The notes under the pieces are model-generated. The model had not been told where the DNA came from. It did no database searches and worked only from the letters and a program-made list of their open reading frames with translations. Positions 6,382-13,675 of a stretch of DNA of 37,762 nucleotides are shown here, piece by piece. Where the stretch lies: assembly GCA_013152475.1 (NCBI GenBank), contig JAADGH010000080.1, positions 1-37,762 of the forward strand. The letters run 5' to 3'. The position numbers and the translations under genes were made by a program. Origin of the DNA: Planctomycetota bacterium. GTDB taxonomy: Bacteria; Planctomycetota; Brocadiia; JAADGH01. The stretch's first letter is position 1. Every line of letters starts with the position of its first letter.

Positions 6382-7176
6382 TCACAGCTCCAGCAAGTCA
6401 AGAAACGCAGCCACCGCGTTGTCCTCATTGCTCCCGATCACGCGATCGGCGGCCCTTTTTGCCTCATCCCAGGCATTGGACACCGCGAGACCCAGTCCTG
6501 CGTATTGTAACATATCCGTATCGTTAATACCATCCCCAAAAGCAAGAATTTCCTCGCGCTCGGCGCCCAGCTCATCCGCGAGAAAACCGATGGCGGATGC
6601 CTTTGTCGCCGAGGGATGGTTCAGCTCAACGTGCCGCCCTTCCGACTGGGTTACATTCAGCCGGTCTCCGAAGGCCCTCTGGATCTCGATGGCCATGTGG
6701 GAACATTCTCCCGGCGCGCACCCGATGAGAATCTTCGTGCTGCCGTCTCCGAGGAAATCGGCCAGGTCGTCGATGATCTGGTAGTGGACTCTATACGTCG
6801 CGGAGTATGAACGGGCCTCCGCCGTGTCCCGCTCCACGAACAGCCGGTCGTCCTGATACGTCAGCGGGAAGACGTCCCGCCGCCGAAGGAAGTCCAATAC
6901 ATCCCGGGTCACGTCGGCAGGCACAGGGCGATGGAGGAGGGTCCGCCCCCGCGCCACATCCTTCACCACGGCCCCATTGTACCCGATGATGGGCGTATCC
7001 AGACCGATCTGCTCCCAGTACCGCTGCGCCGAGCAGACCATGCGCCCGGTGCAGAGGACGACCGTCAGCCCCCTCTCGGTCGCCCGGCGGACCGCGTCGA
7101 CCGATCGCTGCGTGACCTCCTTCCGACTGTTCAAGAGGGTCCCGTCCAGATCGATGGCGGCAAGGCGAAAGGTCAT
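6382..7176 (-). CDS. Cof-type HAD-IIB phosphatase
   Basis: This is a cytoplasmic haloacid-dehalogenase-superfamily phosphatase of the Cof/YidA type, which commonly dephosphorylates sugar phosphates or flavin and other cofactors. Motif I is AIDLDGTLLN, with nucleophile Asp9 and acid/base Asp11. Motif II is VVLCTGR. The C2-type cap lies between about residues 80 and 185. Motif III/IV is ATKASA...ILAFGDGINDTDML. The length of 264 residues is normal. The frame is open well upstream, but ATG 7176 overlaps the preceding gene's stop by 4 bases, and MTFRLAAIDLDG is the family's usual start. The substrate cannot be named. Confidence 0.9.
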   Translation of the reverse strand: MTFRLAAIDLDGTLLNSRKEVTQRSVDAVRRATERGLTVVLCTGRMVCSAQRYWEQIGLDTPIIGYNGAVVKDVARGRTLLHRPVPADVTRDVLDFLRRRDVFPLTYQDDRLFVERDTAEARSYSATYRVHYQIIDDLADFLGDGSTKILIGCAPGECSHMAIEIQRAFGDRLNVTQSEGRHVELNHPSATKASAIGFLADELGAEREEILAFGDGINDTDMLQYAGLGLAVSNAWDEAKRAADRVIGSNEDNAVAAFLDLLEL

Positions 7177-7799
7177 TTGTCCTCCTCGTCCTTCCGGACC
7201 ATCATCAACGTAATCCCTATCGTCTCGGCGATGGCCGAGACCAGCAACACGGGAACGATCACATAGAGATAGGCGCCCAAGCGTGCAACCACCGCCACGC
7301 TTGTGTCGCCGCCCGGCCCTCCCCCAAACCCGCCCAGCGTCATCCCCATGGCGATCCCGATCCAGAAACACGGCATCTCCAGGAGCGCGGTCAAGATGCC
7401 GCAGGCGGTGGCAAGAATCTGGAGACGGCGATGGGGCTGCGACTCCAACGCCTCATCCGGCGGCGTCCTGGCGGCCAGAAAAGTAATCACACCGATGTTC
7501 TTCCCGGTTAGGAAGGCAATGGCCACCGGAACGAGATAGTGGATGACGCCGCTGAGCATATACACGCAGATCGCCGTGCTGTTGAACCCGAAGATGAACA
7601 GAAACATGACCGGCGGGTTCAGCTTCAGCAGCCGATGAAGCTTGCCGGTCACCCACCGGGGAAAGACGATCAATGGCTCGATGCGATACTTGACCACGAC
7701 CACGGAGCTGATGAACCCCAAGGTGAACACCACCGCCGCATATCCCGCGCAGCGAAAGTGAGCGATGATCAGCGAAATGGCTTCGCGCAGATCAGGCAA
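7173..7799 (-). CDS. Integral membrane protein, SpoIIM/DUF95-like
   Basis: A 208-residue protein with about five membrane helices. Residues near 65-105 (FLFIFGFNSTAICVYMLSGVIHYLVPVAIAFLTGKNIGVI) and the later LTALLEMPCFWIGIAMGMTLGG follow the pattern of the SpoIIM/DUF95 family. That family has an inner-membrane core with a conserved acidic residue and proline before the penultimate helix. SpoIIM acts in septal membrane remodelling in spore formers, but most family members are in non-sporulating bacteria and have unknown roles. Its start overlaps surE by 8 bases and its stop overlaps the HAD gene by 4, so it is co-translated with both. The family assignment is by eye. Confidence 0.55.
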   Translation of the reverse strand: MPDLREAISLIIAHFRCAGYAAVVFTLGFISSVVVVKYRIEPLIVFPRWVTGKLHRLLKLNPPVMFLFIFGFNSTAICVYMLSGVIHYLVPVAIAFLTGKNIGVITFLAARTPPDEALESQPHRRLQILATACGILTALLEMPCFWIGIAMGMTLGGFGGGPGGDTSVAVVARLGAYLYVIVPVLLVSAIAETIGITLMMVRKDEEDK

Positions 7800-8559
7800 G
7801 ACCGCCCCCCAGATCCCAATTGCCCAGCTTCTGAAGCAGCGTGTGGCGGGTCATGTCGAAGTGCAGCGGCGTGATGGATACATAGCCGTCGCGCAGGGCG
7901 TTTACGTCGGTGCCTTCCTCCTCGGCCAAACCGTCAAAGTCGGCGGTGATCCAGTAATAGTACCGGCCGCGCGGGTCGGTCCGTCGATCGAAGGCCTCCT
8001 CCGGAGCGCGAACGCTCTGGCGCGTCACTTTGACGCCCTTGATCCGAGAGGGAGGAATGGCGGGCACGTTCACGTTCAGGATCACATGATCTCCCAACTC
8101 CGCCAGCGGCATCTTCCGAATCAGCTTGCCCACGATCCGCGCTGCGGGGTCGAACTGAGGACGATCCTCGATCTCGATGGACACGGCCAGCGACGGGATG
8201 CCGAACATGGCCCCCTCGATCGCCGCCGCCACCGTCCCGGAGTAGAGCACATTGACCCCCACATTCGCTCCCAGGTTGATGCCCGACACGACCACGTCCG
8301 GGCGCTCGTCGAGGAGCTCCGCAAGGGCAAGCTTGACGCAATCCGCCGGCGCGCCGTTGACGCCGTAGCCGACGAGCTCGCCGTCGCGCTCGATCTCGAT
8401 CACACGCAGCGGGCGGTGCAGGGTGATGCTGTGCCCGACCGCGCTCTGCTCGGCCATGGGCGCAACCACATCGACCTCGGCGGTCCTCGACAACTCGTTC
8501 TTCAGAGCCAAGAGTCCCGGCGCGTGGATGCCGTCATCGTTGGTCAGTAGAATTCTCAT
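7792..8559 (-). CDS. surE: 5'/3'-nucleotidase SurE
   Basis: This is a metal-dependent nucleoside monophosphatase, also active on 3'-nucleotides and short polyphosphate in some species. The N-terminus MRILLTNDDGIHAPG carries the metal-binding Asp8-Asp9 pair. AEQSAVGHSITLHRP supplies the conserved Ser loop, and VVSGINLGANVG the conserved Asn. GTVAAAIEGAMFGIPSLAVS is another family block. The length of 255 residues is standard. GGGAGG lies 8 bases before ATG 8559, and a strong promoter is upstream. It heads a four-gene operon. SurE is often near pcm or rpoS in Proteobacteria; neither is seen here. Confidence 0.96.
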   Translation of the reverse strand: MRILLTNDDGIHAPGLLALKNELSRTAEVDVVAPMAEQSAVGHSITLHRPLRVIEIERDGELVGYGVNGAPADCVKLALAELLDERPDVVVSGINLGANVGVNVLYSGTVAAAIEGAMFGIPSLAVSIEIEDRPQFDPAARIVGKLIRKMPLAELGDHVILNVNVPAIPPSRIKGVKVTRQSVRAPEEAFDRRTDPRGRYYYWITADFDGLAEEEGTDVNALRDGYVSITPLHFDMTRHTLLQKLGNWDLGGGLA

Positions 8560-8583
8560 ACCTTTTCCTCCCGTTCAATATGA

Positions 8584-8612
8584 ATTTTACCAGCCGATAA
8601 GGAACGTGTCAA
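8584..8612 (-). promoter_or_regulatory. Sigma70 promoter of the surE operon
   Basis: On the minus strand TTGACA (8607-8612), a 17-base spacer and TAAAAT (8584-8589) precede surE by about 25 bases. This gives a short leader with a clear ribosome-binding site. Confidence 0.82.
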
Positions 8613-8624
8613 TGGTTCGGGGTT

Positions 8625-8717
8625 GAGGAGTTTCCCCACGGCCCGCGTGGTCTCATTGCGAGAAGCGAAAGATGCCATAACGCAATGACACGGCCGAGTG
8701 ACATGGGGAAACTCCTC
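8625..8717. repeat. Nested inverted repeat between divergent promoters
   Basis: GAGGAGTTTCCCCA (8625-8638) and TGGGGAAACTCCTC (8704-8717) are a perfect 14-bp pair, about 65 bases apart. Inside them TCATTGCG and CGCAATGA form a second perfect 8-bp pair. The element of about 93 bp has the look of a miniature palindromic repeat. Its inner TCATTGCGAG word resembles TCATCACGAG/TCATTACGAG in the element at 1608-1753. It sits between the surE promoter and the divergent promoter at 8730. Confidence 0.65.
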
Positions 8718-8729
8718 GGTTTCTGCCAC

Positions 8730-8759
8730 TTGACAAATCGCGGGTTGGGCCAGTAGAAT
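8730..8759 (+). promoter_or_regulatory. Sigma70 promoter of the secreted protein/Fe-S protein operon
   Basis: TTGACA (8730-8735), an 18-base spacer and TAGAAT (8754-8759) lie 36 bases before ATG 8796. A purine-rich GGAAAGGAA follows as ribosome-binding site. Confidence 0.75.
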
Positions 8760-8795
8760 GAGCCAAAGACATGACCACGAAAGGAAAGGAATATC

Positions 8796-9155
8796 ATGGC
8801 AAGCTCGACCGCCAAATCCCGAACGGCAAGACCTCTGCTCCTCGCGATCGTCCTGGCCTTTTCGACATGTGCCGTCGCAGCCGGCCCGGCCCTCACACCT
8901 GGCGAGGCAAGGGACCAGCGGCTTGATAAGGTGCTTCGCAGGGCAGAAACCTATCGTGTCTTCAAACACGCACAGGATTTCTATTACGACGGGTTGTGGC
9001 TTCAGGCCCGGATCTTGTTTCTCCAGGTCCAGCGCGACGGCGCAGACCTCGGGCTGTTCCGGGAGCAGGACGTAAAGCGCTACCTGAAGCTCATCAACCT
9101 GAAGGTGGACCGCCTGTGCCGCCGCCCGGATCGGTGTGGTGACAAGTACAAGTAG
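8796..9155 (+). CDS. Small secreted protein of unknown function
   Basis: A 119-residue protein with a clear signal peptide: Lys/Arg near residues 7-12, hydrophobic core LLLAIVLAFSTCAVA, and likely cleavage after AVAAG near residue 30. The mature part is short, Arg/Lys-rich and predicted helical, with four aromatic-containing segments around YRVFKHAQDFYYDGLWLQARILFLQVQRDG. That resembles a single TPR-like helical hairpin, but one unit is not enough to claim a TPR. Two Cys near the C-terminus (CRRPDRC) could form a disulfide. The 3' end overlaps the next gene by 20 bases. No family recognised. Confidence 0.75.
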   Translation: MASSTAKSRTARPLLLAIVLAFSTCAVAAGPALTPGEARDQRLDKVLRRAETYRVFKHAQDFYYDGLWLQARILFLQVQRDGADLGLFREQDVKRYLKLINLKVDRLCRRPDRCGDKYK

Positions 9156-10377
9156 AACCCCACTCACCGAAGAGATCGCCCGCTGCGCCAAGTGTGGAAA
9201 GTGCCGGTCGGTCTGCCCCGTGTTCCTGGAGACCGGCACGGAGACGATGGTCGCGCGCGGCCGGATCGCTCTGGCCGAGGCGATCGTGAACGGTGAGGCC
9301 CACTTCACCGGCCGGTTCGAGGAATACATCAACACGTGTCTGAAGTGCCTGCGCTGCGAGTCGCTCTGTCCGTCGGGCGTGGAGTACCACACGATCCTCG
9401 ACTCGATCCGCCGGAAGATGGCCCGCCGGCAAGGCGTGGCCCCCCTGGCGCGGATGATCTTCCGGCTCATGCTCCCCCACCGGTGGCTCTTCGATCTGGG
9501 TCTCTTCGGCGCGGCCATCGGGCAGCGCCTCATCCCGCTCAAGCGCCGGGGACCAATGCGCCATCTGCCGCTTTTCTTCATGGGAAGACGTTGGATTCCG
9601 ACGCTCTCCCGGCACACGGCCATCCATATGCTCAACCACACGCGCCGATTGCGAAACCCAAGGATGCGCGTCGGGTTTTTCGTCGGTTGCCTGATCAACT
9701 ATGTCTATCCCGAGATCGCCCGGTCGCTGATCCGCGTGCTGAACCACTTCAACGTCGAGGTCGTCGTCCCTCGCCGGCAGGTCTGCTGCGGAACGCCGAT
9801 CCTCTCCTTCGGCGACGAGGCATCGGCCCGCATGCTGGCCCGGCGCAATCTGCGGGCGTTCGACCGGAACGACCTTGACTACATCGTCGTCGCCTGCGCA
9901 TCGGGCGGGCGCGCCCTGAAGAGCGAGTACCCCATCCTCCTTGGCGACGCATGGGCCCCCCTGCGCGCGAAGGTGCTCGACATCTCGGAGTTCATCGACA
10001 GGTTTACCGACGCCGACATGCCGAAACTCACCGCGAAGGTGACCTACCACGACCCGTGCCATCTGAACTGGGGGCAAGGTGTGGCAAAGGAGCCGCGGTC
10101 CATGTTGCGGCGCGCGGCGGACCTGGTCGAGATGCGTGAGGCCGAGCGCTGCTGCGGCGGGGCGGGCGCCTTCAGCCTGTTTCACTACGACCTGTCGATG
10201 CAGATCGCCGACCACAAGGTGAACGCGATCCGGGAAAGCGGCGCGGATACCGTGGCGACGGGCTGCCCGGGGTGCATGTTGCAGATCGCAGATCGCACCG
10301 CCGACGCGGGCCTGAATGTTCGCGTGGTCCACCCCATCCAGATTCTCGACGAAGCCCTTGCACAAGCGCGGTCATAA
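9136..10377 (+). CDS. GlcF-like (Fe-S)-binding oxidoreductase subunit
   Basis: This is a cytoplasmic or membrane-associated electron-transfer protein of the GlcF/LldE/HdrD type. Two ferredoxin-like [4Fe-4S] motifs lie near the N-terminus: CAKCGKCRSVCP (Cys17, 20, 23, 27) and CLKCLRCESLCP (Cys68, 71, 74, 78). Two cysteine-rich CCG domains follow: GFFVGCLIN...VCCGTPILSFGD and YHDPCHLNWG...RCCGGAGAF, with the typical closing CPGC. The length of 413 residues matches GlcF. Start GTG 9136 overlaps the upstream gene by 20 bases. No FAD-linked partner (GlcD/GlcE) is adjacent, so the electron donor is not evident. Glycolate or D-lactate oxidation is only one possibility. Confidence 0.88.
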   Translation: MVTSTSRTPLTEEIARCAKCGKCRSVCPVFLETGTETMVARGRIALAEAIVNGEAHFTGRFEEYINTCLKCLRCESLCPSGVEYHTILDSIRRKMARRQGVAPLARMIFRLMLPHRWLFDLGLFGAAIGQRLIPLKRRGPMRHLPLFFMGRRWIPTLSRHTAIHMLNHTRRLRNPRMRVGFFVGCLINYVYPEIARSLIRVLNHFNVEVVVPRRQVCCGTPILSFGDEASARMLARRNLRAFDRNDLDYIVVACASGGRALKSEYPILLGDAWAPLRAKVLDISEFIDRFTDADMPKLTAKVTYHDPCHLNWGQGVAKEPRSMLRRAADLVEMREAERCCGGAGAFSLFHYDLSMQIADHKVNAIRESGADTVATGCPGCMLQIADRTADAGLNVRVVHPIQILDEALAQARS

Positions 10378-10386
10378 TGGTATAAT
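10358..10386 (+). promoter_or_regulatory. Sigma70 promoter for the STAS gene
   Basis: TTGCAC (10358-10363), a 17-base spacer and a perfect TATAAT (10381-10386). It lies across the end of the upstream coding region and about 45 bases before ATG 10430. Confidence 0.78.
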
Positions 10387-10429
10387 TTGCCTTCTTTTTG
10401 GATTTCGCGTTTGTGTAATTCCATGCGGT

Positions 10430-10828
10430 ATGGCCAGGAACGAACATCAGGTCGTCGTCAAGGTCGAGCAGTTTCACAACGTCATGCTCGTGACGCCGCT
10501 GAGCGAACGGATGGAACTGGCCCAGGTGCCGATCGTGTTCGAACAGGTCCTGAAGCTGTGCCACGGGGGCAAACGGATGTTCGTGGTGGATTTTTCGCAC
10601 GTCTTCTGGGTAACGCCGAGTATGCCGGGCATCCTGGTGGACCTGACGGACAAGATCGGCGAGCTTGGCGGCGAGGTGCGCCTGGCGGCGATGAACGAGC
10701 AAGCCCAGGCCACGCTGGAGATCTTCAAGATCAGGGACCGCTTCATGCTGTTCGACAACGCCGACGAGGCTATCGCGAGCTTCGGCAACGGGCGACCTGC
10801 ACGCCGCGACGTCTATGCAAAGTGGTAG
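10430..10828 (+). CDS. STAS-domain protein, anti-sigma-factor antagonist-like
   Basis: Starting at ATG 10430 the product has 132 residues and is a single STAS domain: VKVEQFHNVMLVTPLSERM, then RMFVVDFSHVFWVTPSMPGILVDLTDKIGELGGEVRLAAMNEQAQATLEIFKIRDRFMLFDNADEAIASF. The order of strands and helices matches SpoIIAA/RsbV-like antagonists, which bind an anti-sigma kinase. In RsbV a Ser or Thr at the start of the second helix is phosphorylated; here TPSMPG supplies Thr and Ser candidates. The frame is open from 10316, but the promoter at 10358-10386 lies inside that part, supporting the later start. No anti-sigma kinase or phosphatase is next to it. Confidence 0.82.
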   Translation: MARNEHQVVVKVEQFHNVMLVTPLSERMELAQVPIVFEQVLKLCHGGKRMFVVDFSHVFWVTPSMPGILVDLTDKIGELGGEVRLAAMNEQAQATLEIFKIRDRFMLFDNADEAIASFGNGRPARRDVYAKW

Positions 10829-10868
10829 TACGGTCAGACCCCTTACTCTTCGTGTACGGTTGTGACTC

Positions 10869-11855
10869 ATGGCAAAAATCCTGGTAACCGGCGGCGCCGG
10901 ATTTATCGGCAGCCACGTGGTGAACATTCTCATCAATGAGGGACATCCGGTCCGTTCTCTGGATGATCTGAGCGGTGGGTTCAGGGAAAACGTCAATCCC
11001 AAGGCCGAGTTCATCGAGGCCAGCATTACCGACAAGGACGCCGTCGACGAGGCGGTGAAGGGCGTGGAGATCATCTACCACCTCGCCGCCTACGCAGCGG
11101 AGGGGCTGAGCCACTTCATCAAACGGTTCAATTACGAGAACAACCTGATGGGCTCGGTCAATCTGATCAACGCAGCGGTCAACAACGACGTGAAGGTCTT
11201 CCTCTTCACCTCATCCATGGCAGTGTATGGGATGAACGTTACACCCATGGAAGAGAGCCTGACGCCACGCCCCGAAGATTCGTACGGAATTGCGAAATAC
11301 GCCGTGGAGAAGGAACTCGAGATCAGCAAGGAACTGTTCGGTTTGGACTACGTTATTATCCGGCCGCACAACGTTTACGGCGAAGGCCAAAACATCGGCG
11401 ACAAGTACCGAAACGTGATCGGCATCTTCATGAACCAGATCATGCAAGGCAAACCGCCGACCATCTTCGGCGACGGCGAGCAGACGCGGGCCTTCTCCTA
11501 CATCGGCGACGTGGCCCCCTGCATCGCCCGCGCCCCCTTCACGCCGGAGGCGCTGGGAGAGATCATCAACGTCGGCGCGGCGAAGCACTACACGATCAAC
11601 CAACTCGCCGAAGAAGTGGTGAAGGCCATGGAGACCGACATCAAACCGGTCCACCTCGAAGCGCGTTTCGAGGTCAAACATGCCTTCTGCACGACGAAGA
11701 AGTCGGAAGACCTTCTCGGCTACAAGACCTCTGTAACCCTGGAGGAGGGCGTCCGCCGTATGGCCGAGTGGGCCAGGAAGAAGGGGCCCCAGCCGCAAAA
11801 GAAGTGGGACAACTACGAAATTATGAAAAACATCCCGTCGTTCTGGTTGGAATGA
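10869..11855 (+). CDS. NAD-dependent nucleotide-sugar epimerase/dehydratase (extended SDR)
   Basis: The product is an extended short-chain dehydrogenase of the UDP-glucose 4-epimerase type. GGAGFIG (8-14) is the NAD-binding glycine motif. IYHLAAYAAEG forms the fourth strand, FTSSMAVYG gives the catalytic Ser116, and SYGIAKY gives Tyr139-xxx-Lys143. The later IIRPHNVYGEGQ and FGDGEQTRAFSYIGDVA blocks are typical of GalE/WbpP-like enzymes acting on UDP- or other nucleotide sugars. The length of 328 residues is standard. The exact substrate is not determinable. The only close partner is the PqqD-like gene 19 bases downstream; there are no glycosyltransferases nearby. Confidence 0.92.
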   Translation: MAKILVTGGAGFIGSHVVNILINEGHPVRSLDDLSGGFRENVNPKAEFIEASITDKDAVDEAVKGVEIIYHLAAYAAEGLSHFIKRFNYENNLMGSVNLINAAVNNDVKVFLFTSSMAVYGMNVTPMEESLTPRPEDSYGIAKYAVEKELEISKELFGLDYVIIRPHNVYGEGQNIGDKYRNVIGIFMNQIMQGKPPTIFGDGEQTRAFSYIGDVAPCIARAPFTPEALGEIINVGAAKHYTINQLAEEVVKAMETDIKPVHLEARFEVKHAFCTTKKSEDLLGYKTSVTLEEGVRRMAEWARKKGPQPQKKWDNYEIMKNIPSFWLE

Positions 11856-11874
11856 CGCCCTCAGGATAATCAAC

Positions 11875-12168
11875 TTGTCCGATCTCGACATCTGCTACGC
11901 CAAAACCGACCTCTTCACCTCGCGAACGGTCGAGGGCAAGACGGTCCTCATCCCCGCCGGCGACCTGGACGAACTCGACGACCTCTTCCCCCTCAACAGA
12001 ACGGGTTCATTCCTCTGGCGCCGTATCGACGGAAAGACAGCCATCCGGGAACTCGCCGCAGGAGTGGCGGACGAGTTTGACATACCCGCCAAGCAGGCCG
12101 AAGAAGACGTTCTGGCTTTCTTTCGACAGTTGCAGGACATTCGTGCGATCTTGCCGACCATGGATTGA
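11875..12168 (+). CDS. Orphan PqqD-like (RiPP recognition element) protein
   Basis: A 97-residue protein with the PqqD/RRE fold pattern: FPLNRTGSFLWRRIDGKTAIRELAAGVADEFDIPAKQAEEDVLAFFRQLQD. This has the winged-helix signature L-N-x-T-(A/G)-x-x-(I/L)-W-x-x-(I/L)-D-G and the downstream acidic helix. PqqD proteins bind leader peptides for radical SAM or other modifying enzymes. Here no radical SAM gene, precursor peptide or transporter is adjacent; only an epimerase precedes it. Start TTG 11875 is the first start codon after the epimerase stop, and its ribosome-binding site is weak. The protein could act on a distant pathway or in polysaccharide synthesis, where such domains also occur. Confidence 0.75.
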   Translation: MSDLDICYAKTDLFTSRTVEGKTVLIPAGDLDELDDLFPLNRTGSFLWRRIDGKTAIRELAAGVADEFDIPAKQAEEDVLAFFRQLQDIRAILPTMD

Positions 12169-12190
12169 TTTGCACTCAGCCAAAACAAAG

Positions 12191-12248
12191 GCGGGAGGTG
12201 GATATCTGCCGACAGGCGGAGCGGCGCGTGACGCCGTCCCGCTTTTTT
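12191..12248 (+). terminator. Intrinsic terminator after the PqqD-like gene
   Basis: The outer stem GCGGGA (12191-12196) with TCCCGC (12237-12242), and the inner CGGCG (12222-12226) with CGCCG (12232-12236), precede six T residues at 12243-12248. The inner hairpin plus T tract alone would be enough. Confidence 0.7.
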
Positions 12249-12249
12249 C

Positions 12250-12279
12250 TTGCATGAATCCACCGCTGTGTTCTACAAT
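12250..12279 (+). promoter_or_regulatory. Sigma70-like promoter of the aldo/keto reductase gene
   Basis: TTGCAT (12250-12255), an 18-base spacer and TACAAT (12274-12279) follow the terminator T tract directly and precede the gene by about 45 bases. Confidence 0.65.
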
Positions 12280-12324
12280 CCCGCCCACATGTAGGGGGCG
12301 CAACCATGAGAAAGGAGAATGGAT

Positions 12325-13623
12325 ATGGACCGACGCGATTTTTTGAAGACAGCAGGCATCGGGGGCGCAGCGCTGTTCGGTGCGGGCAAAATAAGCGTGG
12401 CCCAAGAGGAGAAAAAGCCCGTCGAAGGGGGCATCCAAAAATACAACACCCTCGGCCGTACGGGGTGGAGGGTCGGCGATGTCAGCATGGGCGGCGGCGG
12501 CCGGTTGCAGAACCCCTCTATCGTCCAGCGCGCCGTCGATCTCGGCATCAACTACTTCGACACCGCACCGGACTACTTCCCGGCGAGCGAGGAGACGCTC
12601 GGGAAAGCCCTCCCGAAGGTCCGCGACAAGGTCTTCATCGCCACCAAGATGTGCAAGTTCGGCAAATACCCGCAGCACCTGGCGCTGCACACGCCCGCGT
12701 CGAAGTACATCCAGTGCGTCGAGGACAGCCTAAAGCGGCTGCAGACAGATCACGTGGACGTCCTCTTCATCCACGCCATCGGCGAGCGCCCGACCAACGA
12801 CGCCGGTGAGAAGGACGTCGAACGACTGCGCGACCCGGAGATGCTGAAGGCCACCGACCAGCTCAAGAAGCAGGGCAAGGCCCGCTTCCTTGCCACGTCG
12901 TCGCACGGCCCCTATATGATGGCCGAGGCGCTGGACTTCGCCGTGGAGTGCGGCCATATCGACCTCATCATGCCGTCGTGGAACTTCATGTTTGAAATGA
13001 GAAGGCCGCCGAAGGACGAAAAGAAGGCCGCTTTGAAACAGAAGCCGGAAGAACTCCGTAAGGTTCTGGACAAGGCGAAGGAGAAAAATGTCGCCGTGGT
13101 CGTGATGAAGTCTATCCCGCCCATCCGACAACGCGCCGTGCCGGAAAAGCTGGAGGGGCTCGCGGCAAAGGACCCGGAGGAGAAAAGACGGGCGCGGCTC
13201 GCGGCGGTGAAATGGGCCCTTCTCAGCCATCCCGCCGTGTGCACGCTGGTCAAGACGATGAAAACCGTCGAGGACGTGGACTTTTACGTGAGCGCCTCCG
13301 GGCAAAAATTGACCCGCCGGGACCAAGAGCGGTTGCGCGAATACGCCTCGGCCATCTCCCGGAGCTACTGCCTCACCGGATGCGGTGAGTGCGCCGACGC
13401 CTGTCCGAAGGGCGTGCGCATCCCCGAGATCATGCGGTTCAACATGTATTACGAGGACTATGGCCACGAGCGGATGGCCATGGAGCACTACGACGGGCTG
13501 CCGAAGTCCTGCACGGCCGCCGCATGCGCCAACTGCGATGCGCCCTGCCAGGCCGCCTGCCCCTACCGTCTGCCCATGAAGACGATGCTGGCGCAGGCGC
13601 ATAGCCATCTGCATTACGCATAG
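12325..13623 (+). CDS. Tat-exported aldo/keto reductase with C-terminal [4Fe-4S] motifs
   Basis: The N-terminus MDRRDFLKTAGIGGAALFGAG is a twin-arginine signal, so the folded protein is exported. The central region (about 40-320) is an aldo/keto reductase barrel: YNTLGRTGWRVGDVSMGGGG, INYFDTAPDYFPASEE (Asp-x-x-x-Tyr), FIATKM with the catalytic-type Lys, and VDVLFIHAI. The C-terminus adds cysteine motifs CLTGCGECADACP and CANCDAPCQAACP, consistent with iron-sulfur clusters. Of the two nearby ATG codons, 12325 is 7 bases from AGGAG while 12319 is only 1 base away, so 12325 is preferred. The physiological substrate is unknown. A lone gene between its own promoter and the permease. Confidence 0.88.
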   Translation: MDRRDFLKTAGIGGAALFGAGKISVAQEEKKPVEGGIQKYNTLGRTGWRVGDVSMGGGGRLQNPSIVQRAVDLGINYFDTAPDYFPASEETLGKALPKVRDKVFIATKMCKFGKYPQHLALHTPASKYIQCVEDSLKRLQTDHVDVLFIHAIGERPTNDAGEKDVERLRDPEMLKATDQLKKQGKARFLATSSHGPYMMAEALDFAVECGHIDLIMPSWNFMFEMRRPPKDEKKAALKQKPEELRKVLDKAKEKNVAVVVMKSIPPIRQRAVPEKLEGLAAKDPEEKRRARLAAVKWALLSHPAVCTLVKTMKTVEDVDFYVSASGQKLTRRDQERLREYASAISRSYCLTGCGECADACPKGVRIPEIMRFNMYYEDYGHERMAMEHYDGLPKSCTAAACANCDAPCQAACPYRLPMKTMLAQAHSHLHYA

Positions 13624-13675
13624 GCGATCCAGCAGCGGCATCCCTGATCCCGACATGCCTGGAGGGTACTCAACC

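Noticed and set aside
6382..7371. Longer N-terminus for the HAD phosphatase starting at 7371
   Set aside because: The extra 65 residues lie entirely over the upstream membrane protein gene in another frame and are Arg/Gly-rich shadow sequence; MTFRLAAIDLDG is the family's normal start.
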